From: Candidatus Gastranaerophilales bacterium | GTDB taxonomy: Bacteria > Cyanobacteriota > Vampirovibrionia > Gastranaerophilales > Gastranaerophilaceae | Direction of reading: 5' to 3' | Length of the DNA: 64,000 nt | Assembly (NCBI GenBank): GCA_944323925.1 | Contig: CALUUI010000004.1 | Location: forward strand, 62,001-126,000 | In this document: piece after piece, positions 1 to 6,854 of the stretch | How the letters are laid out: every line of letters starts with the position of its first letter | Position numbering within the stretch: position 1 is the first letter of the stretch | Notes under the pieces: model-generated | Databases searched by the model: none | What the model saw: the letters and a program-made list of their open reading frames with translations, nothing else | Told to the model about the DNA's origin: nothing | Made by a program: the position numbers and the translations under genes

Positions 1-1
1 C

Positions 2-487
2 TTGCTAATGATTGCTAAAAATAATCGTGCTCACGAATTTTTAGCCGAGCAGATTAAACAAAAAACAGCTATAAGAAAATATTTGGCGCTTGTCAAAGGT
101 GTAATAAAAGATGATTTTATGATAATTGATAAGCCAATTGGCAGGACATTTACTGATACTTGTAAGATGTGTATATCAGAAGATGGTAAACCTTCTATTA
201 CAGAATTAACAGTTCTTGAACGCTTTTCAGATGCTACATTTGTTGAACTTAAACTTTTCACCGGCAGAACTCATCAAATTAGGGTTCATTTATCAAGTAT
301 TAATCATCCGGTTTATAATGATACATTGTATGGTTTTGGAAAGATGAAAATAAAAACTCAGGAGCAAGTTTTGCAAGCATATAAATTAGAGTTTGATAAA
401 CCGTTTAGTAATGAACGCTGTATTGTTGAAATTCCGAAGGATGATAAAATATGTAAAGTTTTAAAATTTTTAGGAGGTAAAATTTAA
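2..487 (+). CDS. RluA-family pseudouridine synthase, C-terminal part
   Basis: This is the 3' part of a pseudouridine synthase gene cut by the window edge. The reading frame is already open at base 2 and begins in the LLMIAKN segment that follows the catalytic HRLDxxTSG motif in RluA/RluC/RluD proteins. About 161 residues remain. The segment FTGRTHQIRVHL (near residues 87-98) is a family hallmark, followed by HPVYNDTLYG. The enzyme would isomerise uridines in rRNA or tRNA in the cytoplasm. The catalytic Asp lies outside the window, and which RluA subgroup it belongs to cannot be decided. The next gene starts 2 bases after the stop, so the two are probably cotranscribed. Confidence 0.88.
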   Translation: MLMIAKNNRAHEFLAEQIKQKTAIRKYLALVKGVIKDDFMIIDKPIGRTFTDTCKMCISEDGKPSITELTVLERFSDATFVELKLFTGRTHQIRVHLSSINHPVYNDTLYGFGKMKIKTQEQVLQAYKLEFDKPFSNERCIVEIPKDDKICKVLKFLGGKI

Positions 488-489
488 CT

Positions 490-807
490 ATGAAAAATAA
501 TTTTGTAAAAATAATTTTGTTTTTAATATTAGTATTGTTTGTTGCTGGCATGTATTATACTCACCCTGCAAAAAATATTCTTTTTGAAAATTACATTTTT
601 AATATTTTATTATTTGTTTCTGGAATTACTTTGGGTGTATTTATAATGCAATTTTTCTTAGATAAGTCTTCAAACGCTCTAAAGGCTTATAAGCGAGAAT
701 TAGAAAAAGAATCGATATCAAGTACCGAATCTTCATCTCAAATAAAGGTTTTGGAATCAAAAATTGAAGTATTGGAAAAGGCTTTAAAACAAGCACTTGG
801 TAAGTAA
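490..807 (+). CDS. Small LapA-like inner-membrane protein with coiled coil
   Basis: A 105-residue protein with two hydrophobic segments (about residues 6-23 and 36-58) followed by a charged, probably coiled-coil tail (about 66-103, rich in K, E and L). This layout resembles LapA/DUF1049-type small membrane proteins, but the resemblance is architectural only. An AGGAGG sequence lies at 472-477, within the end of the preceding pseudouridine synthase gene, suggesting cotranscription. Its stop abuts the stop of the convergent GntR-like gene at 808 with no spare bases. No catalytic motif is visible and the function is unknown. Confidence 0.7.
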   Translation: MKNNFVKIILFLILVLFVAGMYYTHPAKNILFENYIFNILLFVSGITLGVFIMQFFLDKSSNALKAYKRELEKESISSTESSSQIKVLESKIEVLEKALKQALGK

Positions 808-1908
808 TTATTTAGAAACAAAATCTGAACTTACAGCAAGCCATTGATATGATGGTTCTTGTTCAGCCGGTCTTGCTATAACAAAGGTTCCGCCCCATCT
901 GCCCGGAGAGGATGTTAAAATTCCTTCTTTTGTGAGCTCTTTTATTGCCCTGCGAATTGTATTTGGACTTAAGTCCAGTTGTTTAGAAAGTGCTGCAATA
1001 GGCGGAAGTTTAGAGCCCGGGTAGTAATTTTCAGCTATCATATTTTTTATTCTTTGTTGTGTTTTTTCATAGTAATAATATGCTGTAACTGATGCAGGTG
1101 CAAAAATTGAAGTTTCTCTTTGAGGCTCATAAGTGTGCTCTGTAGGAATTTTTGAAACAATTGTTCCGTATCTGCCTCTGAGTGTTACAAGTATTCCTTC
1201 TTCAACGAGTAGGTTTATTGCATCATTTATTGTCTTTAAGCCTACATTGAATTTTTTTGCCAATTCTTTGTTAGCAGGTAGTTTGTCTGATACTTTGCAA
1301 TTTTCGGTGATGTATTTTTTAAGTTCTTTTTTTATCTTCTCAACAAGAGTTTCAAAAGCAGTGTCTGATATTTCAAAATCAGTCTTTGCTATTACAAAAT
1401 CTTGCCTGCCCTCTTTTTTTATTATGTTTTCCGATACCAAACCTTGAAGCGCACTCCTTACTGTGTTTAAAGGAATGTCTGTTATTTGTGACAACTTTCT
1501 TGTCGCTGGAATTGTTTCACCAATTTTAAAGTTATTATCTTTTAAATATTTTTTTATATATTCTATTGCTGTATCTCGCTTAGAGGTCAATTTTAAGTTG
1601 TTGGTATCATTCTTATTTGCATTTATAAATGTACCTTTTTTCTGCTTTGAGGTCAGATAGCCCCTATCTTCAATGTTTCGTATAGCGTTCTGTACTGTTC
1701 CTACGCTTACTCCCAAGTGGTATGCCAAGTCTGTTTTTGATGGAATTAGATCATTATGCTTTATTTTGTTTTGCTTGAGAGCACCCTCTATCCAGTTTAT
1801 TAACCACTCTGATATTGTTGTCGTTTTATCTGTGTTCTTTAAACTGGGACAAGGTAAATCTATATCTTTAATATTTATAACTCTTGTTGCGTAATTTTTA
1901 TTATCCAT
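808..1908 (-). CDS. Transcription regulator with four tandem GntR-type winged helices
   Basis: A 366-residue protein made almost entirely of four GntR-like winged helix-turn-helix units, at about residues 31-96, 110-174, 188-252 and 281-345. Each has the same pattern: an amphipathic first helix, a LP/IP-x-x-x-x-L turn (IPSKTDLA, IPATRKLS, LPANKELA, LPPIAALS), a recognition helix of the type S-x-x-T-V/I-x-x-A-I, then EEGIL/EDRGYL and a G-T/F wing. No UTRA, FCD or aminotransferase effector domain follows. Ordinary GntR proteins have one such unit, so this looks like internal duplication giving a multi-site DNA binder. Target genes and ligand cannot be inferred. A sigma-70-like promoter lies just upstream. 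Confidence 0.85.
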   Translation of the reverse strand: MDNKNYATRVINIKDIDLPCPSLKNTDKTTTISEWLINWIEGALKQNKIKHNDLIPSKTDLAYHLGVSVGTVQNAIRNIEDRGYLTSKQKKGTFINANKNDTNNLKLTSKRDTAIEYIKKYLKDNNFKIGETIPATRKLSQITDIPLNTVRSALQGLVSENIIKKEGRQDFVIAKTDFEISDTAFETLVEKIKKELKKYITENCKVSDKLPANKELAKKFNVGLKTINDAINLLVEEGILVTLRGRYGTIVSKIPTEHTYEPQRETSIFAPASVTAYYYYEKTQQRIKNMIAENYYPGSKLPPIAALSKQLDLSPNTIRRAIKELTKEGILTSSPGRWGGTFVIARPAEQEPSYQWLAVSSDFVSK

Positions 1909-1936
1909 AATCTCACCTTTTTAATTTTATACATAA

Positions 1937-1966
1937 ATTATAAAAACAAACAGAAGCCCTTGTCTA
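1937..1966 (-). promoter_or_regulatory. Probable sigma-70 promoter of the four-winged-helix regulator
   Basis: On the minus strand TAGACA (1961-1966) and TATAAT (1937-1942) are separated by 18 bases, about 30 bases before the ATG at 1908. A GGTGA ribosome site lies between. Read by eye only. Confidence 0.5.
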
Positions 1967-2063
1967 TAAATATTAAAAATTATTAAGAAAAAGCAATTTT
2001 TTTAAAGCAAAATACTTTATTAATATGTAGGGTTTATAAATTAAAAAGGTTATGGAGGTTACT

Positions 2064-2219
2064 ATGAGTTTATCATCAATTAAATTAGAATTATTAAGAA
2101 AGTCTCAAGAAGAAAAAATTCAACAAATTCGTTCATTAGGTTATCAAACAGTACCAATAAGTGATTTAACATTAAGACAAATTACAATGTATTTGGCAAA
2201 TAATACCCCAAGATACTAA
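2064..2219 (+). CDS. Small 51-residue protein of unknown function
   Basis: An ORF of 51 codons plus stop, starting at an ATG 5 bases after a strong GGAGG (2054-2058). The product begins MSLSSIKLELL and is basic and amphipathic, with a helical first half (residues 5-24) and the segment LTLRQITMYLANN near the C-terminus. It has no signal peptide or membrane segment. It sits alone between the divergent regulator gene and the convergent spmB, whose stop codon overlaps its own by 4 bases. The good ribosome site and full use of the available space argue that it is real. I do not recognise the family. Confidence 0.6.
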   Translation: MSLSSIKLELLRKSQEEKIQQIRSLGYQTVPISDLTLRQITMYLANNTPRY

Positions 2220-2737
2220 AAAAATAATTGAGCAACAAATATTGCAGAAATAATACCTATAATATCTGCGAGAATGCCTGTAAGCAAAGCATAGCGGAAT
2301 TTAACAATTCCAACGGAGCCAAAATAAACAGACAGCACATAAAAAGTTGTTTCGGAGCTTCCTACGATTATAGCTGCAAGTTTTACAGTGTATGAATTGG
2401 GGTCAAGTTTAGCCGCCAGTTCAGAAAAAAGTCCAAGAGCAGCAGATCCTGATAATGGTCTTGTAAAAATTATGGGTAAAACATCAGTCGGTAATCCAAT
2501 ATTATTTGTCAATAGAGCCAAAGGTTTTGCAATAAAATCCATTAGTCCTGAGGCTCTGAAAATTGTTACTGCAAAAATTATAGCAACAAGGTAAGGAATA
2601 ATCTTTATAGATACTCCAAATCCTTCTTTAGCGCCATCTACAAAATGTTCATAGATTGGCTGCTTTTTAACTATTCCCCAGGTAAGGATAGTGAGTATAA
2701 GTATTGGAAGTATTAAGTTTGAAATAGTTTCATACAT
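2216..2737 (-). CDS. spmB: SpmB-like spore-maturation/nucleoside-recognition membrane protein
   Basis: A 173-residue polytopic protein with hydrophobic segments across its length and the features of SpmB (nucleoside-recognition/Gate domain): an SIKIIPYLVAIIFAV segment, the central RPLSGSAALGLFSE motif and GSSETTFYVLSVYFGSVG near residues 127-144. In Bacillus, SpmA and SpmB affect spore core dehydration. They are widespread in non-sporulating bacteria, where their role is unclear and transport is suspected. Nothing here points to sporulation. It is the last gene of spmA-small ORF-spmB; its ATG overlaps the stop of the small upstream ORF (TAATG), implying translational coupling. Confidence 0.88.
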   Translation of the reverse strand: MYETISNLILPILILTILTWGIVKKQPIYEHFVDGAKEGFGVSIKIIPYLVAIIFAVTIFRASGLMDFIAKPLALLTNNIGLPTDVLPIIFTRPLSGSAALGLFSELAAKLDPNSYTVKLAAIIVGSSETTFYVLSVYFGSVGIVKFRYALLTGILADIIGIISAIFVAQLFF

Positions 2738-2895
2738 TAGATATTCCTTATACTATTGTGTGTCAAATTATTAAATGAAATAAAAGTTCTGTTTAACAAA
2801 TCACCTTTTAAGTAATTTTTTTGCTTTTTTACAAGAGCTGAAAAAATACGTTTCTTTTGTAGTTCATTATTTCTTTTAGAAAGTTTAACAATCAT
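2737..2895 (-). CDS. Small basic protein encoded between spmA and spmB
   Basis: A 52-residue ORF beginning MIVKLSKRNNELQKKR. It starts inside the last codons of spmA (11-base overlap) behind GGAG with about 7 bases spacing, and ends in a TAATG overlap with the spmB start. The product is strongly basic in its first 30 residues and has no membrane segment or cysteine. The precise overlap at both ends is typical of translationally coupled genes and is the main reason to call it. Alternatively the frame only carries ribosomes from spmA to spmB. Function unknown. Confidence 0.55.
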   Translation of the reverse strand: MIVKLSKRNNELQKKRIFSALVKKQKNYLKGDLLNRTFISFNNLTHNSIRNI

Positions 2896-3493
2896 TTTTT
2901 TCTCCATTTAAATTTTGTGGTAGCCAAATTCTTTCCAAAATTTTAGCAATAATAATTGCTGAAATAAAAGCAATACTTGTTACAATAAGTGTTGGTAAAA
3001 CAATATCAGTAGGATTTTTTGCTCCGCATCCGACAAGAATTGCAAGTACGGTAGTCGGAATAATTTGGAAACCTGCTGTATTCATACCTAAAAACATGCA
3101 CATTGAATTAGATGCCGAATTTTTATCCTTGTTAATATCTTGTAATTCTTGCATAACTTTTAATCCAATAGGAGTGGCAGCATTTGTTAATCCAAGAGCA
3201 TTTGCCGTTACACTCAAAGCGATATCTGCATTTGCAGGATTATCTTTTGGGATATCTTTAAAAATTAATTTCATTACAGGATTAAGTATTTTGGCAAAAA
3301 ACTGTACCAAACCTGATTTTTCTGCTATTTTCATTATTCCAAGCCAAAAACTCATTATACCGATGAGTGAAAATGCAATCTTAACAGCAAGATTAACTCC
3401 GTCAAAAAGTCCTGTTATTGTCTCCTCTACCCTGTTATTAATTATTGCATATATTATTGAACAACTTACCAAAAAATAGAATATATAATTCAT
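2885..3493 (-). CDS. spmA: SpmA-like spore-maturation/nucleoside-recognition membrane protein
   Basis: A 202-residue membrane protein matching SpmA: an FDGVNLAVKIAFSLIG segment, the conserved MSFWLGIMKIAEKSG block, LNPVMKLIFKDIPKDNPA, and SVTANALGLTNAATPIGLK near residues 93-112, followed by NTAGFQIIPTTVLAI. Several transmembrane helices are evident and the length is normal. It is the promoter-proximal gene of the spmA-small ORF-spmB cluster and lies downstream of, and in the same direction as, the flagellin gene, but a terminator at 3547-3575 separates them. Role outside spore formers is uncertain. Confidence 0.88.
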   Translation of the reverse strand: MNYIFYFLVSCSIIYAIINNRVEETITGLFDGVNLAVKIAFSLIGIMSFWLGIMKIAEKSGLVQFFAKILNPVMKLIFKDIPKDNPANADIALSVTANALGLTNAATPIGLKVMQELQDINKDKNSASNSMCMFLGMNTAGFQIIPTTVLAILVGCGAKNPTDIVLPTLIVTSIAFISAIIIAKILERIWLPQNLNGEKNDC

Positions 3494-3546
3494 ACCTTGA
3501 TTATCTCACTCAATATACTTTATAACAAGTTAATTTTTGTGTACAT

Positions 3547-3575
3547 AAAAAAAAGACAAACATTGCTGCTTGTCT
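3547..3575 (-). terminator. Intrinsic terminator of the flagellin gene
   Basis: Read on the minus strand, AGACAA pairs with TTGTCT (3570-3575 with 3554-3559), with a further two inner pairs, followed by a run of eight T (A run at 3547-3554 on the plus strand). It lies about 70 bases after the flagellin stop. Confidence 0.6.
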
Positions 3576-3647
3576 GAAAGTACATATCCATATCAACAAC
3601 TATGACAATAAAAGTTGTGTGTTTTTTATCATAATTTTTCCTTTATC

Positions 3648-4508
3648 TTATAGAAGATCTAATGCTATACTTGGTGTAGAGTTAGCTGTTACAAGAAGCG
3701 TAGATGCCGCTTGTTGTAAAATCTGTGCTTGTATATAGTTAGTTGACTCGGTAGAAATATCCGCATCTCTGATAGTTGAAACAGATGATGTTAAATTTTG
3801 AGAGGCAACGTCAATAGCTGAAATAGCTGATTCTAAACGGTTTTGAATAGCACCAATTTGCGTAACTCTATTTGCAACGTTTGTAATAGCTAAGTCAATT
3901 ATAGAAAGCATATCATAAGCCTTTGAGCCTCCATCTAATCCGGCACATTCAGTCGCTAGTGCATCAATATCATTACGACCAAATAATGCACTTGTCGTGG
4001 CATCTTCAAATAGAAATGCTTCCATTGTAATTCTGCTGGTTGGATCTCCATAAATTCCGGCTTGTAGACCTAAATCCGTTGTAATTGAGCCATCCATTAA
4101 ATAAAACCCGTTATATTCACAAGAGTTTGCTACACGGCTTATTTCTTGATATCTTGCAAGAATTTCTGCTTCTATGGCTTCCTTTGAATCTGTACTATAC
4201 GTATCGTTTGCTGCTTGCATTGTTAATTCCCTGATACGTTCCAAGTGGTCGTTAATTAAATCAAAGTTTTCTTCTAATGTGGATAGTAAATCGGCTCCTA
4301 TTTGAGTATTGTTTGAAGCAACATCATAAGAACTTAGTTTTGTTCCCATTGATGCGGCAATGGTATAGCCAGCTGCGTCATCCTTTGCGGTGTTAATTCT
4401 GTATCCGCTTGCCATCCTGTTCATTGCTGTTTCTAAGCTGGAGGTTGAAGCGTCAAGATACGTCCGGCATTTCATTGCCATTGTGTTGGTTACAATTGAT
4501 AATGGCAT
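3648..4508 (-). CDS. fliC: Flagellin
   Basis: A 286-residue flagellin, the filament subunit exported through the flagellar type III apparatus. The N-terminal D0/D1 part shows the family block SGYRINTAKDDAAGYTIA (about residues 34-51), then ERIRELTMQAAN and the Y-Q-EISRVANSCEYNG segment. The C-terminal D1/D0 part has NRLESAISAI (about 222-231) and AQILQQAASTLLVTANSTP close to the end. The variable middle is very short, so D2/D3 are essentially absent. The usual terminal LLR is replaced by LDLL. No other flagellar gene lies in the window. The start is supported by AAGGAAG before the ATG. Confidence 0.92.
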   Translation of the reverse strand: MPLSIVTNTMAMKCRTYLDASTSSLETAMNRMASGYRINTAKDDAAGYTIAASMGTKLSSYDVASNNTQIGADLLSTLEENFDLINDHLERIRELTMQAANDTYSTDSKEAIEAEILARYQEISRVANSCEYNGFYLMDGSITTDLGLQAGIYGDPTSRITMEAFLFEDATTSALFGRNDIDALATECAGLDGGSKAYDMLSIIDLAITNVANRVTQIGAIQNRLESAISAIDVASQNLTSSVSTIRDADISTESTNYIQAQILQQAASTLLVTANSTPSIALDLL

Positions 4509-5017
4509 ACAATCTTCCTTTCATAGTTGTTAATTGGGTAAGCACATTTACTTAGAGCAATTAATTACTCAACTGCTTTTCTTTTTTTTCTTCTTTGGAT
4601 ATGTATTTTGATAGTTGATTTGAATAAATTGCTTATAACAATTTATCCGTTTTCCTTTCATCACGTTTTGGATATGTATAACGTACTTACAACTTTAGTA
4701 TGACATAAATATATAATTTTTAAACCTTTTTTATATAAAAATGTTACAATTCTTAAAAAAATATTGGATTTATTTTTGATTTTTAGTTTCTTTAAATCTT
4801 GTGATAGCGCGCTTTTGGGGTTTGTTTAAAAGGTTTAAAAAATGAATAATTTTTGTATCTTTTTTTGTAAAAAAATAGTAAAAATTTGTGTCCAACTAAA
4901 GTATAAAGCATGCAAAAATGTAAAGATTTGTAAATTATATGTATGAAAAATTAAAGTTTTAGAAAAAAGTGCCGTTAATGTGTGTATAAGAAAAAGCAAA
5001 AAGGAGAAAAAGGAACA
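4509..5017. other. Long divergent intergenic region between flagellin and a sigma-28-type gene
   Basis: About 509 very AT-rich bases with no convincing gene. The region must hold the flagellin promoter (minus strand) and the promoter of the gene at 5018. A 13-base word TTTGGATATGTAT occurs at 4594-4606 and again at 4667-4679 in the flagellin leader. On the minus strand TAAAGTTG occurs near 4688-4695 but lacks a good sigma-28 -10 partner, so I do not call the flagellin promoter. The sigma-28-like promoter on the plus strand is listed separately. Confidence 0.6.
4952..4978 (+). promoter_or_regulatory. Sigma-28 (FliA)-type promoter
   Basis: TAAAGTTT (4952-4959), an 11-base spacer, then GCCGTTAA (4971-4978). 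This matches the flagellar sigma-28 consensus TAAAGTTT-N11-GCCGATAA at 15 of 16 positions. It lies about 40 bases before the ATG at 5018. Confidence 0.65.
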
Positions 5018-5380
5018 ATGGCAAACAATATTAATGGAATTTTTGGTTATGGTTATGGCGTACGTTATTTAAATAACGGTCAGCAAAACAAGGAATTAAC
5101 AGAAAAGCCTCAAACAGAAGAAAAGGCTTCAGAGCAACCACAACAAACAGTAAATGTTGATCCAAATGAAGTTTTAAATTTCTTGGCATCATCATCAGTA
5201 AAAGTTGAAGCACCTCAACCTGTGGCAGTAGGAACCGGAAATGCTGAAACAACAGAAAGAGTTGAAGGTTATATTCAAAATTTTGAGATGATATATTCTA
5301 TTGTTTCAGAAGAATTTGGAGATGAAGTAGCAAATACGCTATTAAATGATGATAGATTTGTAGATGCACTTATGGTATAG
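5018..5380 (+). CDS. Unknown protein under a sigma-28-type promoter
   Basis: A 120-residue protein starting MANNINGIFGYGYGVRYLNN. The ATG at 5018 is preferred over an in-frame start at 4982 because AAGGAG (5001-5006) precedes it and the sigma-28-like promoter would leave only a few leader bases before 4982. The middle (about residues 20-75) is Q, E, P and T rich and looks disordered. The C-terminal part, with ERVEGYIQNFEMIYSIVSEE, is helical and acidic. There are no cysteines, membrane segments or signal peptide. Its promoter and its position divergent to flagellin suggest a motility or late-flagellar role, which is inference. I do not recognise the family. Confidence 0.75.
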   Translation: MANNINGIFGYGYGVRYLNNGQQNKELTEKPQTEEKASEQPQQTVNVDPNEVLNFLASSSVKVEAPQPVAVGTGNAETTERVEGYIQNFEMIYSIVSEEFGDEVANTLLNDDRFVDALMV

Positions 5381-5413
5381 AATTTAGTTAAATGTTTCTT
5401 TTTCTTATGTAAG

Positions 5414-5436
5414 GCAGCTTTAAAAAGCTGCTTTTT
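5414..5436 (+). terminator. Intrinsic terminator after the gene at 5018
   Basis: GCAGCTTT pairs with AAAGCTGC (5414-5421 with 5424-5431), followed by TTTTT (5432-5436). Confidence 0.75.
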
Positions 5437-5447
5437 ATTAGTAAACT

Positions 5448-5483
5448 AAAAAAGAAGAACCAGAGAAATTGGTTCTTCTTTTT
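5448..5483. terminator. Bidirectional terminator between convergent genes, serving rpmB
   Basis: AAAAGAAGAACC (ending 5461) pairs with GGTTCTTCTTTT (from 5471) across a 9-base loop. A-rich and T-rich flanks allow termination in both directions. It lies just downstream of rpmB on the minus strand. Confidence 0.7.
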
Positions 5484-5508
5484 ATTCACATAATCAAATT
5501 CAAAAAAA

Positions 5509-5700
5509 TTAGACAGCTTTTTGAATCTTACCAGCTCTAAGGCAAGAAGTACAAACTTTAACTTTTTTAACAACACCGTTAACAACGGCCTTAACTTCTT
5601 GAAGGTTAGGGTTTTGGCGTTTAACGATTTGTTTATGAGAGAAAGTTAACTTCGCTGCTTTAAGGGGAGCTTTCCCGCATACTTCACATTGTTTAGACAT
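5509..5700 (-). CDS. rpmB: 50S ribosomal protein L28
   Basis: A 63-residue basic protein beginning MSKQCEVCGKAP, as in L28 of the large ribosomal subunit. It has the characteristic KLTFSHKQIVKRQNPNLQEV segment (near residues 17-36) and VKVCTSCLRAGKI at the end. The two CxxC pairs (C5/C8 and C50/C53) form the zinc-binding type found in many bacteria. The length is normal. It lies 71 bases after rpoD on the same strand, is probably cotranscribed with dnaG-rpoD or has its own promoter, and ends before a strong bidirectional terminator. Confidence 0.95.
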   Translation of the reverse strand: MSKQCEVCGKAPLKAAKLTFSHKQIVKRQNPNLQEVKAVVNGVVKKVKVCTSCLRAGKIQKAV

Positions 5701-5771
5701 AATTTATTTCCTTTTCTAGTTATATTTCAGTGTAAAACTAATACCTGAAAGACATTGTAAAACAAACAGGA

Positions 5772-6854
5772 TTAATTTTCAACATATTCTTTAAGACGTT
5801 TGCTACGATTAGGGTGACGTAGTTTTCTAAGAGCTTTAGCTTCAATTTGTCTAATACGTTCTCTTGTAACGCCAAAAAGTTGACCGACTTCTTCAAGAGT
5901 TCTTTGTCTTCCATCATCCATGCCAAATCTTAGTCTAAGAACATCACGTTCTCTTGGAGATAGAGTGCATAAAATTTCAGCCAAATCTTCTCTAAGAAGT
6001 TCCGAAGCAACAGTTTTAATAGGAGCATCGGCTTCCCTATCTTCAATAAAATCACCTAATCTTGAATCTTCTTCTTTTCCGATTGGCGTTTCAAGAGAAA
6101 GAGGTTCTTGAGCGATTTTAATAATTTCTCTTAATTTAGGAATAGAAACACCCATTTCTGCCGCTAGTTCATCTTCGGTTGGTTTTCTTGAAAGTTCTTG
6201 AGCAAGTCTTCTTGTAACTTTTTTCAATTTGTTAATCGTTTCAACCATGTGAACAGGTATACGAATTGTTCTTGCTTGGTCTGCGATTGCTCTGGTGATT
6301 GCTTGTCTAATCCACCAAGTTGCATAAGTAGAGAATTTGAATCCTCTTTCGTGGTCAAATTTTTCTGCTGCACGAATTAAGCCTAAGTTTCCTTCTTGTA
6401 TTAAATCAAGAAATAGCATACCGCGACCTACATATTTTTTTGCAATACTAACAACAAGTCTTAGGTTCGCTTGAACTAGCTTACGTTTAGCTATTGCACC
6501 AGGTGTTCCGCCTTGGATAATTTTTCTTGCCAGTTCAATTTCTTCGCTGGTCGAAAGTAATTTTATGCGTCCGATTTCTCTTAAATATAGTCTTACAGGG
6601 TCTTCTACTGCTATACCTTTTGGGGCTTCTATAGAGAAGTCTTCTTCTCTTGAGTCATCACTCATATAGAAATCATCTGATTTTATACCTAATTTGTTTG
6701 AGGTGATAATATCTTCAATATCATCAGTCCCTAAATCGGTTTCAATATAATCAGCTTCACTGTCTTTGTCTGCATCAAAGTCCAACATATCTAAATTTTC
6801 GTCGGCATCTACTAACCCGACAATAGATGATTCAGGTTCACGTTTTCTACTCAT
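5772..6854 (-). CDS. rpoD: Primary RNA polymerase sigma factor (SigA/RpoD)
   Basis: A 360-residue housekeeping sigma-70 factor. After an acidic N-terminal extension of about 80 residues come region 1.2 ([16 protein letters not shown]), region 2 with [17 protein letters not shown] and the -10-reading helix [19 protein letters not shown], region 3 ([13 protein letters not shown]) and region 4 with [17 protein letters not shown] and [20 protein letters not shown], the -35-binding helix-turn-helix. The length matches SigA proteins that lack the large non-conserved insert of E. coli RpoD. Its ATG overlaps the dnaG stop by one base (TAATG), giving the dnaG-rpoD order of the classic macromolecular-synthesis operon. 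Confidence 0.96.
   Translation of the reverse strand: MSRKREPESSIVGLVDADENLDMLDFDADKDSEADYIETDLGTDDIEDIITSNKLGIKSDDFYMSDDSREEDFSIEAPKGIAVEDPVRLYLREIGRIKLLSTSEEIELARKIIQGGTPGAIAKRKLVQANLRLVVSIAKKYVGRGMLFLDLIQEGNLGLIRAAEKFDHERGFKFSTYATWWIRQAITRAIADQARTIRIPVHMVETINKLKKVTRRLAQELSRKPTEDELAAEMGVSIPKLREIIKIAQEPLSLETPIGKEEDSRLGDFIEDREADAPIKTVASELLREDLAEILCTLSPRERDVLRLRFGMDDGRQRTLEEVGQLFGVTRERIRQIEAKALRKLRHPNRSKRLKEYVEN

Noticed and set aside
2216-3493. Evidence for sporulation from spmA/spmB
   Set aside because: These genes are common in non-spore formers, and no other sporulation gene is present; the SpoIIE-type phosphatase at 20618 belongs to the hydrogenase sensor operon.
4509-4760. Sigma-28 promoter for flagellin on the minus strand
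   Set aside because: TAAAGTTG occurs but no GCCGATAA-like box lies at the right distance, so the flagellin promoter is left uncalled.
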